64,000 bases of DNA from JALYUM01 sp036688685. Lineage in GTDB: Bacteria; Pseudomonadota; Gammaproteobacteria; Burkholderiales; Burkholderiaceae_D. Positions within the stretch are counted from its first letter, which is position 1. Each line of letters opens with the position of its first letter. Both the position numbers and the translations under genes were made by a program. Of this stretch, positions 55,701-64,000 are shown piece after piece. The stretch spans positions 62,001 to 126,000 of the forward strand of contig NZ_JAQQPS010000006.1 in assembly GCF_036688685.1 (NCBI RefSeq). Direction: 5' to 3'. The notes below the pieces were generated by a model. The model saw nothing but the letters and a program-made list of their open reading frames with translations. It did no database searches and was not told where the DNA came from.

Positions 55701-55877
55701 ATGGCCATTGCCGTGATCGGCGGCTTGATCACCTCGACCTTGCTCAGCTTGCTGGTGGTGCCGGCGGTGTTTACCTACATCGACGACCTGGAGCACTGGC
55801 TGGGACGGATGGTGGGGAAAATGCGCGGTAAGGGACATGCGTCGGGCGTGGCGCCCAAGCCGGCGCTGGTGGAGTAA
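52755..55877 (+). CDS. RND efflux pump inner-membrane subunit (HAE1-type)
   Basis: 1040 residues, the usual size. N-terminus SIKNPIPAIMLFVLLTLAGL and VQDFPDIELPIVTV are typical. The fourth helix carries the proton-relay pair in GVLVDDAIVEIENI (about 405-406), and the tenth-helix region has LLVDYAILARKEG. Twelve helices with two large periplasmic loops are expected. Exports drugs, dyes or lipids with the upstream adaptor. GAGGA precedes the ATG. The specificity is not readable from sequence. Confidence 0.92.
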   Translation: MNFSALSIKNPIPAIMLFVLLTLAGLLAYKMNEVQDFPDIELPIVTVSAVLDGAAPAQLETEVARKIEDSVATLQGVKNIYTKVLDGAATVTVEFILEKDLSDAVNDVRDAVARVKADLPAEMRDPSVTKATTAGRVVMTFTAAAAPAKTGGVALDDQEISWFVDNAVSKRLLSVPGVGAVKRVGGVSREVRIELDDARMAALKVSALDVSRQLRNVQREEPGGRGDVSGAEQSVRTIATVQTAQELGRLDIPLLDGRHVRLDQVATVTDTVAEPRAIAEQDGKRVVAIEVFRTRGASELKVAAGSRAALDELRLSHPNIVIKEVIDNAAPVQENFDVSMEMLYEGAILAVLVVFWFLRDWRATLVAAAALPLSAIPAFLGQYLFGYTLNTVTLLSLALVVGVLVDDAIVEIENISRHLRMGKTPMQAALEAADEIGMAVIATTFSLVAVFLPTAFMGGIPGKFFKQFGWTAVLAILASLLVARLLTPMMAAYIMKPSKHGEEKDGWLMQRYMASMRWCLQHRLVTVIAAGVFFVASIGLVFLLPTGFVPANDRGQTQITAELPPGSTLAETSFVAEQVRREAMKVSGVTSIFSSIGGGSSGDAFAPGAAAEARRAVLTVTTLHRSKRSTSLESIESAIRTRLEQVPGARFSVGPPDTGVKMQLVLRSEDPAALNLASQAVLRDLRTLKGVGNVNSTAALVRPEIIVRPDFAKAAELGVTAASIGETVRVATAGDYDLALTKMNLTERQVPIRVKLPDAVRADLDAIGRLTVPGRNGPVMLANVASVTMESGPAQIDRLNRSRNVTFDVELSGRSLGEVNTEARALPSVANLPPSVKIAELGDAQEMASLFASFGIAMLIGVICIYCVLVLLFTDFMQPITILAALPLSIGGAFVALLVTGRALSMPSMIGLIMLMGIVTKNSILLVDYAILARKEGMSRFDALVDACHKRSRPILMTTIAMGAGMLPLALGIAGDPSFRSPMAIAVIGGLITSTLLSLLVVPAVFTYIDDLEHWLGRMVGKMRGKGHASGVAPKPALVE

Positions 55878-55897
55878 TCCAGCGACAGGCGCCCGCT

Positions 55898-58827
55898 TCA
55901 CCCCGCCAGCCGCAACTCGATCCGTTCGATGACATGCCGCACGTCGTCGGGCGGGACCGGCGGGCTGAAATAATAACCCTGGCCGACATGGCATCCATGG
56001 TCAAACAGCCAGTTCATCTGTTCGCGCGTTTCCACGCCTTCGGCCACGAGCGTCATGTTCAGCGCCACGCCCATGGCGATGATGGCCTGGGTCAGCTTCT
56101 CGGCATTCTTGTCCAGCAAAATATTCTGGGTAAACGATTTATCGATTTTCAGGCATTGCAAGGGTAACTGGCGCAAATAGCTCAAGGACGAAAAGCCGGT
56201 GCCGAAATCGTCCAGCGAGGTGGCAAAGCCGTGTTTGTTCAGCCCCTTCAGGACGGCCTGGGTGGTTTCGAGCTCGCGCATGAGGCAGGACTCCGTGACC
56301 TCGATCTCCAGTGCAGCGGGGGTGACCCGGTACTCTTCGATCAACTGGCTCAGATACGTGATCAGGTTGGGCGACAGGATATCGGCGATCGACAGGTTGA
56401 TCGCGATCGGGAACGGCGCCATGCCCGCCTTCTGCCAGCGCGCCCATTCCGCAATGGCGTTGCGCATGACCCAGCGATCGATGCGAATGATCTGGTCACT
56501 GCGCTCCGCAACCGGGATGAACGCGTCAGGACTGCTCTGCCCGCGGGTCGGATGGTTCCAGCGCAGCAGCGCCTCCAGGCCGACCACTTTACGGCTGAGC
56601 AGATCGACCTTGGGTTGGTACACCAGCGCCAACTGGTTGCGGTCGACCGCCTCTTCCAGGTCGCGCTCGAGCAGGAAATAGTCGAGGTGGTCCGACGCCA
56701 TTGCCAGTTCGAACACGGCGCTGCGCGAGCGGCCGCGCGATTTGGCCTCGCACAGCGCCAGGTGGGCATGGCGCAGCAATTCGCTCAGGGTGGTGCCATG
56801 GCCGGGAGGAATGGCGATGCCGACAGAGACGCCCAGGCGTAACTGGTGCTCCCTAACTTCAAAGGGGGCGGCGACGGCCTGGTGAAGGCGCTCGGAACAG
56901 ATCAGGCTGGTGGCCGGGCTGGGATGCGGGATCTGCAGCAGCAGCAGGAACTCGTCGCCGCCAACCCGGGCCAGCAGATCGAATGCACGCGTGACTGCCT
57001 TCAGTCGCAGCGCCAGCTGCTGCAGTACCTGGTCGCCAACTTCGTGGCCGTAGGTATCGTTGATATGTTTGAAGTGGTCCAGGTCCAGCAACATCAGCGC
57101 GCAGTGAAACGCGTCTTCGTTCAGAAGGCGCGTGATCTCCTCTTCCATGGCTTGCCGATTGTAGAGGCCGGTAAGGTGATCATGCTGCGCGCGCCAATGC
57201 AGCTTTTGCTGGAGCCTGCGGGTCAGGTGCAGTCGCTGCACGTCGCTCACCAGGCGCAGCAGGTTTTGCAAGGCCTCGGCCTCGACCTGGGTCCAGGGCA
57301 GGGAATAGCCTCGCACCGATTGCTGCCACTCGGCAAATGAACGCCGGGGTTCCAGGCGCACCTGGCCATTCGGCAACACCTGCACATCGTCCTTGTCCGG
57401 CTTGCCACCCCAGCGTACTTCCTGCACATGTTCAGGGCGGCACATGAAGGCAAATATCGGCTCCTGTTCCGACCGTTGTGACAGCAAGATGCCGGCGCTG
57501 TCCGGCAGGCTGGCAAGGGCCGTGGTTTCCGACACCAGCAAGTCGTCCCACATCAGCACGACCGGATCGGGGCTGTCGTCGTCGAGCCGCGCGCGCATCT
57601 CGTCGAGTACCGCGAGCGCGCTGCCCTGCACGCGTCCAGGTCCGCCAAGATAAGACAGGCGGCCTGCGCGCACACCGAAATTGGTGGCGCCAAAGGCCTG
57701 CAGCAGTTTCGGCGTCCAGGCATCGAGTACGCCTGGCAAGTCGTTGCCCTGAATCATGGCCTGATGAAATTCGTTAAGCAAGTGATCCAGTGTCAGGCGA
57801 TGCATCATGGCGTCCATGCCAGAGAGCGCCTCGATGCGCATATTCGTGATTTCCCCCAGCAAGCCACATACCTGACGCAAGCTCTCGCGGATTTGATGGG
57901 GCGGCGTCTTGGGCGTATTGTGGTGGCAGGCGATCAAGCCCCACAGCCTGGCGTCGCACACGATCGACATGGTCAGGGTGGCGCGCACGTCCATATTCTG
58001 CAGGTAAGCCAGATGGACCTCCGAGGGGCCGCGCAGCATGCAGTGGCTCTGGTCGAGTACCGTCCCGTCGGGCAAGGTCGGGGGCAGCAGCCGGTCCATG
58101 GGCGCCGCGACATCGGCCAGCACGCGCAGCTTGTTGGTCAGGTAGAGCTGGCGCGCCTGCGCGGGAATGTCAGAGGCAGGAAAGCGCAGCCCGAGGAATT
58201 TTGGGCTGGTCTGCGCAGAGGTGCGTTCGGCCACCACTTCGCCCGCGCCATCGGGCAAAAAACGGTACACCATGACGCGGTCGAACGACGTGAATGCCTG
58301 CACCAGCTGCGCGCATTCGTCGAAGAAGGCGCCGAGATTGCGGGCATGGCGCAAACGCGATAACACCTCGCCGAAATCGGCGAACATCTGGCTTTCGCGG
58401 GCCGATTCTTCGCTGCTCGCTTCGACCGGCAGCCACTCGAGCAGGGCCAGGCCGCCGCGCCGGTGCGCAAGGCATTCCCATCCGCCGCAGCCGGCTGTGG
58501 CACGGCTGCGCCGGTGCGTTCGAAGCGCAGGCGCCAGGGCAGAACCAGTGGCACAGCCTCCTCCCAGGCAGCGATTGCAGATGCACCGGCGTTGTCCGGG
58601 GTAGCCACCCAATCAGACACCGGCTGGCCGATGAGCGACCCGGCGTCCTGCAAGCCGGGCCAGTGGCGCACGATGCCTTCGGAAACCTGTACCAGAAGCC
58701 CGCTGGCGATCTCGACCACCATCAGGAAGCCATACGATTGTACGGTGCCCAACAGGTGAATCGGCTCCAGCGCGCACGATTGTTCAAGCTCTTTGGTGAT
58801 CAAGCCGTTCAGGGGAGATTGATCCAT
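55898..58827 (-). pseudogene. Bacteriophytochrome-GGDEF-EAL protein with frameshift after the PAS domain
   Basis: Read from ATG 58827, the N-terminal PAS domain has the biliverdin Cys (SCALEPIHLLG, Cys18) and QSYGFLM. At about 58470-58490 the frame shifts by one base missing or two extra; the continuation ECLAHRRGGLALLEWLP belongs to the same PAS domain. Then come the GAF domain (PASDIPAQAR; QSHCMLRGPSEVHLAYLQNM), a PHY domain with tongue motif PRRSFAEW, an intact GGDEF (ARVGGDEF, with RxxD inhibitory site five residues before) and an intact EAL (EALLRW, EVTES, DDFGTGFSS, KIDKSF, VAEGVE). If the shift is real, the light-sensing N-terminus is cut from the output domains; if it is an error, this is a red-light-controlled c-di-GMP enzyme. 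No haem oxygenase gene is adjacent. Confidence 0.85.
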
Positions 58828-59019
58828 GGTCCTTTGCCTCGCGTTGCGAGTACGCCCCTGCCCTGCTTGTTCAATGGCGCCGCGTAGTCGAAGCGAATTA
58901 GACCGGCGCCATTCTCGATAGTTCCAATAGGCGTCCCCGTCAGGCAAAAAGAAAAAGCCGTCCAGTTTGCACTGGACGGCTTCGGGCACTGCAGGCGGCG
59001 CACCGGTCCTGCCGTCAAA

Positions 59020-59097
59020 TCAATGCACGAACAGGGCGATCAGGATAATGATCGGGATCGGCACGCCGACCATCCACAAAAGAATCGAACGCATCAT
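59020..59097 (-). CDS. 25-residue membrane peptide
   Basis: Reads MMRSILLWMVGVPIPI then IIILIALFVH, one hydrophobic helix with a Pro-x-Pro kink and a His at the end. AAGGAG lies upstream at good spacing, and the gene starts 12 bases after the stop of the 304-residue membrane protein, on the same strand, so it is probably co-transcribed. The pattern RSILLW-x-x-GVP-x-P-III-L is familiar from unnamed small proteins in other proteobacteria. Confidence 0.7.
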   Translation of the reverse strand: MMRSILLWMVGVPIPIIILIALFVH

Positions 59098-59109
59098 CAG
59101 CTCCTTGAA

Positions 59110-60024
59110 TTAATGGTGAAGTGGACGGGCGTGGGCCACGCCGTCACGCAGGCGCCCGCCGAACGTGGCAGCCAGGCTGGCCACGAACGCGCCCAGCAGC
59201 AGCGACACGGTCAGCCACAGCGCGGCGGTGGCAGCGGCCTTGCGGGCCTTGTCGGCCGCCTCTTTTGCCGCGGCCCTGGCTTTGACAGCGGCAGCACTCA
59301 TGCGGGCATACACCTCGTCGACCCGCTTTTCGGCGTCAGGCGGGGCCATGCCGGTACGCGCTGCCACAGTTTGCGCCAGGTAGCCGCGGTCGTCGGCCGC
59401 CAGGCTGCCATTGGCCACGCTGGTGGCGAAGATACGGGCGGCTTCGGCACGCGGGTTGGCGTTCGCTTCGGCCAGCGGCTTGTCGCTGCGCATCAGCATG
59501 TCGGTGTAGTACTCGCCCGGATTCAGGTTCATACCCGTGTCGCCATTCGTTGCCGCAGTGGTGCCGACTGCGGCGCCAACGGTCGCAACCGTTTTGAATG
59601 CGCCGGACAGGGTCGAGCCGAGCGCACTGCCGAACAGGGCGGCGGTCAGCAAGGTAGCGACGGCCCAGGCCAGCAAACCGTGCGCCGTATCGCGGAAAAA
59701 CACCTCGTCGTTGTGGACGCTGGCCCATTTCACGCGCAGGCGACCGGCCATGTAGCCGCCAATGCCGGACGCGATGATCGAGGTCAGCGATATCCAGAGG
59801 ATGGCCGACACGCCCATGACCACGGCGCTGTGGTCTTCATATGGCGACAAGGTCGAAAAGCCGAGACCGGTGCCCAGCAGGGCCAGGATCAGCGACAGCG
59901 CGGCAGCCGACGCGGCACCGGCAAAAATGGCAGCCCAGGAGACCCCGGAGCGCCGCGTTTCGCCAGTGTCGTCGGCGCCCAGCGTCGCCGGATAGCCGGT
60001 GCTGTTGGGAGTTGCAGTAGTCAT
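59110..60024 (-). CDS. Membrane protein of unknown function
   Basis: 304 residues. Hydrophobic helices at about 30-52, 68-92, 115-140 and a C-terminal one at about 268-290. Between them is a soluble region with an Ala-rich charged helix (KARAAAKEAADKARKAAATA). The first part (SWAAIFAGAASAAALSLILALLGTGLGFS) resembles membrane proteins often found beside YqjD-type and small stress peptides. AGGGAAAA precedes the ATG. It is followed by the 25-residue peptide gene. Confidence 0.7.
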   Translation of the reverse strand: MTTATPNSTGYPATLGADDTGETRRSGVSWAAIFAGAASAAALSLILALLGTGLGFSTLSPYEDHSAVVMGVSAILWISLTSIIASGIGGYMAGRLRVKWASVHNDEVFFRDTAHGLLAWAVATLLTAALFGSALGSTLSGAFKTVATVGAAVGTTAATNGDTGMNLNPGEYYTDMLMRSDKPLAEANANPRAEAARIFATSVANGSLAADDRGYLAQTVAARTGMAPPDAEKRVDEVYARMSAAAVKARAAAKEAADKARKAAATAALWLTVSLLLGAFVASLAATFGGRLRDGVAHARPLHH

Positions 60025-60107
60025 GATTTTCCCTGAAATATTTTTGTGATGGCGAAAAAAGAGCCGGTCCGCTTTTGGCTGACCGGCGTCTTCAATGCAC
60101 TGCAGGA

Positions 60108-60674
60108 TTACTTGCGGCCGCCCAGCAGCTTGGCCAGGATGAAGCCGGCGCCCACGGCCAGCGCGACCGCGGTGCCCGGGCTGGTGCGCACATAGTCGCG
60201 GCCGGTGGCGGTCAGGTTGCCGTAGGCGTCGCGCAGCTGTACGGTCTTGTCATTGAACGAACCGCTGGCGCCGGACAGGGCGCCGGAAATCTTGTCGACG
60301 CCGGCGTGGGCGCTGTTGGCCAGCTTGTCGACCAGCGGCTGGACGGTGCCGGCTGCCTTGTCGATCGTGCTGTGCACGTCATCGGCGTTCTTCGGCAGGT
60401 CGCGGGTCAGATTGCTGACCGTGTCCTTGGCGCTTTCCTTGGCATTGTCGATGGCTTTGCCGGCATCGGCTGCCAGATCTTTCGAGCCAGCCTTCATATC
60501 GGCGGCCGCTTTGCTGGCATCGTTCGACAGATCCCTGGCGGCATTGCCAACGCTACCTGAGCTGTTACCCTGATTGCCCGAGCGGCCTTGATTCAGGTCC
60601 TTGCCCATATTCGATCCGGCGCCTTCACGGCCAATGTCGCGTCCGGTACCTTCGTTTGGTTTTTGGCTGTCCAT
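60108..60674 (-). CDS. DUF883 (ElaB/YqjD)-like protein
   Basis: 188 residues. A Gly/Asn/Ser-rich N-terminus (1-45), a long Ala/Lys/Asp amphipathic helix (46-150) and a C-terminal anchor (VRTSPGTAVALAVGAGFILAKLL with GGRK), which is the DUF883 signature. Relatives YqjD and ElaB sit in the inner membrane and bind ribosomes in stationary phase. AAGGAAT precedes the ATG. It lies 83 bases upstream of the membrane protein gene on the same strand and may share its transcript. Confidence 0.85.
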   Translation of the reverse strand: MDSQKPNEGTGRDIGREGAGSNMGKDLNQGRSGNQGNSSGSVGNAARDLSNDASKAAADMKAGSKDLAADAGKAIDNAKESAKDTVSNLTRDLPKNADDVHSTIDKAAGTVQPLVDKLANSAHAGVDKISGALSGASGSFNDKTVQLRDAYGNLTATGRDYVRTSPGTAVALAVGAGFILAKLLGGRK

Positions 60675-60802
60675 GATGTATTCCTTATAAAATTTTGGCT
60701 AAGGAATGCTGCTGGAGAGCAGGCATCCCGATTTGTTTGCATCGTGATACAAAAAATATAACAAAGCGGGAGGGAGGACTGTGCGCTGACTAACAGAATT
60801 CG

Positions 60803-61546
60803 CTAGCGCAGAAGGTGGCGGAAGGTCGGCTCGATATTCTTAGCATGCAGGAAGGCAACGATGTCTTCCAGGGTCGCATCCTTGAGCAGCAAGTCGGCGG
60901 GTGCGCCTGGCGCGGCCGGCGTGCTGCGGGCGGGCGCAGCAGGCGCCGGCGACTGCTTCTGGCGCAACACGGCCAGGGCTGCGTCGAACTGGGCCGCATC
61001 GATGCTGTGCAAGCCCTCTAGGAAGGCCACCTGCCCGCTTAGCGGCGGCGCCATCTCCAGGCCCGATTCGTCGGCAAACGACGCGCCCATGCCGGGATGG
61101 ATGAAGGCCGCCCATTTGCCTGATTCCGGGTTCAGGCACGGCGGCAGCGCCACCAGCGTGGAAGCGGCATCCAGCGCCACTTTCACGTCCGAAAAATAGG
61201 CCTGGCGCAGCAAGGCGACAAATTCCTGCGCCAGCGCCGGCGCCACCGGGTTGGCCAGCGACAGCCACAAGCCATAGCCATCGGTGCCCGACACGCTGAC
61301 CGCCGGCGCCGGCAAGTCCAGTTCGCTTTGCAGCGCATTCGCGACGTCGCACAGCAAGGTCCAGTGCGCGGCCTCGTCGCCGCTGCGCATCTTGCGAAAT
61401 GGAATGACGATGGCGCGCACCGCGCCATCGGCGCCGGCCAGGTCGACCGCATCGACAGCGCTGCCGTCGATGCGCTGGGCAAGCCCGTCGATGGCGGCGC
61501 CCGGTGCGAGGTAGAGGCGAATCAGTTCCTTGATCAGTTTATGCAT
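60803..61546 (-). CDS. Hypothetical protein, faint primase-like features
   Basis: 247 residues, no signal peptide or helix. A central block VSVSGTDGYGLWLSLANPV...EFVALLRQAY recalls the SG-x-G-x-H strand-helix unit of archaeo-eukaryotic primase folds, and LVALPPCLNPESGKWAAFI the later strand, but the His is Gly and the catalytic acids cannot be placed. A Pro/Ala linker (about 200-215) leads to a short C-terminal helical end (LLKDATLEDIVAFLHAKNIE). The start at 61546 is preferred to the longer frame. It lies 46 bases downstream of the LysR gene on the same strand. Confidence 0.55.
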   Translation of the reverse strand: MHKLIKELIRLYLAPGAAIDGLAQRIDGSAVDAVDLAGADGAVRAIVIPFRKMRSGDEAAHWTLLCDVANALQSELDLPAPAVSVSGTDGYGLWLSLANPVAPALAQEFVALLRQAYFSDVKVALDAASTLVALPPCLNPESGKWAAFIHPGMGASFADESGLEMAPPLSGQVAFLEGLHSIDAAQFDAALAVLRQKQSPAPAAPARSTPAAPGAPADLLLKDATLEDIVAFLHAKNIEPTFRHLLR

Positions 61547-61592
61547 GGCGTCTTTCGAAAGCGTTGGCAGGCACGATACGATACATCGCGCC

Positions 61593-62537
61593 TCAGCGCA
61601 GAACATTTTCCCGGCGCGCCGGCCCGAGGGTCGAAAAATAGCGTTTAAAAGCGTCCATGGCCACGGCCACCTTGACCGGCTCGCCTTCGCGCCGCTGCGT
61701 CACCGCATTCACCGGCAGCGCGCCGAACTGCCATTGCGGCAGCACCTGCACCAGTACGCCGCGCGCGAGCAGTGGCAGCACGTCGGCGTGGCCCAGGCGC
61801 GCCAGGCCCAGGCCCTGCTCGCACATCTGCTGCAAGGACAGCTGGTTATTGCTGGCGATGCGCACGCGCACCTGCACCCGCTGCGTGGTCCCGGCCGCGT
61901 CCGTCACGTCCAACGGCATCAACGGCGCCGCGTCGGTCGCCCCGGCGTCCAGCGTGTGGCGCGCATTGGCCAGCCAGTGGTGGTGGGCGAGGTCGAACGG
62001 CACGGCCGGCACGCCGTGGCGCTCGAGGTAACCGGGCGCGGCGCAGACGATCCATTCGAAGTCGCACAGCGGCCGCGCCACCGCGGTGGAATCGGCCAGC
62101 TGGCCAACCCGGATGGCAATGTCGATGCGCGCGTCGATCAGGTCGATCAAGGCATCGTCGACCAGCAAACAAACTCGCAACTGCGGCGCCTCGGCCAGCA
62201 GCGGCGCCAGCGCCGCGGCAATGTGGACAGCAAAGCCCACGGGAGCAGCAATGCGCAGTTCGCCCGAAGGCGCGTCGCGCGCCAGCGCCAGCGCATCGGC
62301 GGCGGCAGCCGCCGCCTGCAACAGGCGCAGGCAATGTGGGTAGCAACGCTCGCCCGCTTCGGTGAGGGTCAGCTTTCTGGTCGACCTGTGCAGCAGCGTG
62401 ACGCCGGCGTGCAGTTCGAGCGCGCGGATGGTCTGGCTGACCGCCGACGGCGTCATCCCGAGGCGGCGCGCGGCCGCGCTCATGGAGCCGGCCGCGACCG
62501 TCTCGGCAAACACGGCGAACGGTTTGAACGTATTCAT
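61593..62537 (-). CDS. LysR-family transcriptional regulator
   Basis: 314 residues. The winged HTH is at residues 2-60 (FAETVAAGSMSAAARRLG, SAVSQTIRALE, LLHRSTRKLTLTEAG) and the substrate-binding domain follows. The CrgA-like subgroup is likely (DLIDARIDIAIRVGQLADS). It is divergent from the NAD(P)-binding gene with a 99-base gap, the standard arrangement for control of the neighbour. A longer open frame across the gap was rejected. Confidence 0.92.
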   Translation of the reverse strand: MNTFKPFAVFAETVAAGSMSAAARRLGMTPSAVSQTIRALELHAGVTLLHRSTRKLTLTEAGERCYPHCLRLLQAAAAAADALALARDAPSGELRIAAPVGFAVHIAAALAPLLAEAPQLRVCLLVDDALIDLIDARIDIAIRVGQLADSTAVARPLCDFEWIVCAAPGYLERHGVPAVPFDLAHHHWLANARHTLDAGATDAAPLMPLDVTDAAGTTQRVQVRVRIASNNQLSLQQMCEQGLGLARLGHADVLPLLARGVLVQVLPQWQFGALPVNAVTQRREGEPVKVAVAMDAFKRYFSTLGPARRENVLR

Positions 62538-62636
62538 TATGAAGCCTGACTTAAAAGTAATAGCGATTTTACGGGGCTTATCGCCGCAGCTGTTACCCGC
62601 TATTGTGGTGCACCACTTATACCTCAAGGAAATAAC

Positions 62637-63290
62637 ATGAAGATTGCCCTGATTGGCGCCACCGGTTTCGTCGGCGCCGCCGTACTGACCGAACTGCTGC
62701 AACGCGGCCACAGCGTCACCGCGCTGGTGCGCGACCCGGCCAAAGTGCTGCCACCGGGTGTAACCGGCGTGCGCGCCGACGCGTATGACGCCGCCAGCAT
62801 CGCCGCCGGCGTGCGCGGTACCGACGCCGTCATCTCCGCCTTCAATCCCGGCTGGACTGCCCCGGACCTGTACAACACCTTCCTGCATGGCAGCGCCGCC
62901 ATCGAGCGTGGCGTGGAAGCGTCCGGCGTGAAGCGCTTGCTGGTCGTCGGCGGGGCCGGCAGCCTGTTCGTGGCACCCGGCGTGCAGCTGGTCGATACGC
63001 CCAACTTCACCGACCACGTGCCGGCCAACGTGGTGCCGGGCGCCCTCGCCGCGCGCGACGCCCTCACGCGCCTGCGCGCCAACACGGTGCTGGACTGGAC
63101 CTTCCTCAGCCCCGCCGCGATGCTGGCGCCGGGCGCGCGCACTGGCGCTTACCGTGTCGGCGGCGAAGAAGTGCTGATGGACGGCCCGGCGCCGGCCGGC
63201 ATTTCGGTGGCCGACCTGGCCGTGGCGATCGTCGACGAAATCGAGCAGCCGCAGCATGTGAAAGCGCGCTTCACGGTGGCGTCAAAATAA
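62637..63290 (+). CDS. NAD(P)-binding Rossmann-fold protein (NmrA/SDR-a-like)
   Basis: 217 residues. N-terminal nucleotide site IALIGATGFVGAAVL (GATGFVG), followed by ALVRDPAKV and VISAFNPG. The protein belongs to the atypical short-chain dehydrogenase group with NmrA-like members that act as redox sensors or reductases. AAGGAAAT precedes the ATG. Likely target of the divergent LysR regulator. Followed by a strong terminator. Confidence 0.88.
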   Translation: MKIALIGATGFVGAAVLTELLQRGHSVTALVRDPAKVLPPGVTGVRADAYDAASIAAGVRGTDAVISAFNPGWTAPDLYNTFLHGSAAIERGVEASGVKRLLVVGGAGSLFVAPGVQLVDTPNFTDHVPANVVPGALAARDALTRLRANTVLDWTFLSPAAMLAPGARTGAYRVGGEEVLMDGPAPAGISVADLAVAIVDEIEQPQHVKARFTVASK

Positions 63291-63297
63291 AAAAAAA

Positions 63298-63325
63298 GGG
63301 AACGCCGCGGCGTTCCCTTTTTATC
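63298..63325. terminator. Bidirectional rho-independent terminator
   Basis: A perfect palindrome GGGAACGCCG/CGGCGTTCCC (63298-63317) flanked by a run of A before and T after, between two convergent genes, so it can serve both strands. Confidence 0.93.
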
Positions 63326-63337
63326 TCGTGGCGAAGC

Positions 63338-64000
63338 TTATTTCGCCAGCGACTTCATGTCGATCACGAAGCGATAACGCACATCGCTTTTCACCACGCG
63401 CTCGAAGGCTTCGTTGATCGCCTGGATGTCGATCACTTCAATATCGGCGGTAATGTCATGCTTGCCGCAGAAATCGAGCATCTCCTGGGTTTCCTTGATC
63501 GAGCCGATCATCGATCCGGCCAGGGTGCGGCGCGAGCCGATCAGGTTGAAGGCACTCACCGGCGGCGTGGCCGCATCGGGCACACCGACCAGCGTCATGA
63601 CGCCATCGATTTTCAGCAGCTGCAGATAATCGTTCCAGTCGACCGCTGCGCCCACCGTGTTGATGATCAGGTCGAACTGGCCCTGCAGCTTGGTGAAGGT
63701 GTCCTTGTCGTTGGTGGCGTAGTAATGCGCCGCGCCGAAGCGCAGGCCGTCTTCCTGTTTCGACAGCGACTGGCTCAGTACCGTCACGTCCGCGCCCATG
63801 GCGTGGGCGATTTTCACGCCCATGTGGCCGAGGCCACCGAGGCCGATGATGGCGACTTTCTTGCCCGGACCGGCTTTCCAGTGGTGCAGCGGCGAATACA
63901 GCGTGATGCCTGCGCACAGCAGCGGCGCGGCCTTGTCGAGCGGCAGATTGGCCGGAATCGACAGCACATAGCCTTCCTTGACGACGATATGGTCCGAATA
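63338..64000 (-). CDS. yahK: Zinc-dependent NAD(P) alcohol dehydrogenase, YahK-like (N-terminus beyond window)
   Basis: About 220 C-terminal residues of a medium-chain dehydrogenase; the frame stays open to the window end. AGITLYSPLHHW, nucleotide site GLGGLGHMGVKIAHAMGADV, MTLVGVPD, AGSMIGSIKETQEMLDFCG and the end VRYRFVID match E. coli YahK and related aldehyde reductases block by block. It reduces aldehydes to alcohols with NADPH. The catalytic zinc ligands lie in the part not seen. Confidence 0.9.
   Translation of the reverse strand, partial: YSDHIVVKEGYVLSIPANLPLDKAAPLLCAGITLYSPLHHWKAGPGKKVAIIGLGGLGHMGVKIAHAMGADVTVLSQSLSKQEDGLRFGAAHYYATNDKDTFTKLQGQFDLIINTVGAAVDWNDYLQLLKIDGVMTLVGVPDAATPPVSAFNLIGSRRTLAGSMIGSIKETQEMLDFCGKHDITADIEVIDIQAINEAFERVVKSDVRYRFVIDMKSLAK

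Noticed and set aside
52692..55994. 1100-residue open frame antisense to the RND pump
   Set aside because: Composition is typical of reverse-complement shadow; no start signal and no domains.

Overview
The window is GC-rich chromosomal DNA, densely coding, with about 40 protein genes and no rRNA, tRNA or CRISPR. The gene set (FNR plus HemN, phasin, urtABCDE, DUF1800/DUF1501 pair, several c-di-GMP enzymes, dispersed REP-like hairpins) fits a betaproteobacterium of the Oxalobacteraceae, most likely a Massilia/Duganella/Telluria relative. This placement is inference from gene content; no marker gene is present.

Layout. 1-2.0 kb: the 3' end of an fnr-type regulator convergent with hemN, plus a Pmp3-type membrane peptide. 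2.0-6.8 kb: HAD hydrolase, TPR protein, GNAT, a CodA-like deaminase whose active site suggests 5-methylcytosine, and a phasin. 6.8-12.7 kb: a heterodimeric MdlAB-type ABC exporter and a TPR-GGDEF cyclase. 12.9-21.4 kb: a small lipoprotein and a five-gene minus-strand operon around a 1205-residue tubulin/FtsZ-like protein with two zinc-ribbon proteins, a membrane protein and a vWA-like protein; this is the strongest candidate for an undescribed system. 21.6-24.9 kb: an aminopeptidase-like protein and a patatin-like lipase. 24.9-34.8 kb: a transporter-sensor kinase fusion (NCS1 permease + histidine kinase + receiver), its frameshifted LuxR-type partner regulator, and the convergent urea ABC transporter operon urtABCDE. 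35.0-40.1 kb: PhyH dioxygenase, a looser stretch with small genes and repeats, a methyltransferase with signal peptide, and an HD-GYP regulator. 40.2-48.4 kb: two tandem M1 metallopeptidase paralogues, DUF6702, TonB-dependent receptor and 2OG-Fe dioxygenase, apparently one functional unit. 48.7-55.9 kb: DUF1501/DUF1800 pair and an RND efflux pair. 55.9-64 kb: a frameshifted bacteriophytochrome-GGDEF-EAL gene, a group of small membrane and stress-type proteins, a LysR regulator divergent from an NAD(P)-binding protein, and the 3' part of a YahK-type alcohol dehydrogenase.

Themes: c-di-GMP signalling recurs three times (TPR-GGDEF, HD-GYP, phytochrome-GGDEF-EAL). Two signalling genes carry frameshifts (about 28.61 and 58.48 kb), which may be real gene decay or sequence error. 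REP-like hairpin pairs sit in at least four intergenic regions. Functions are read from motifs and remembered family features; no database search was run.
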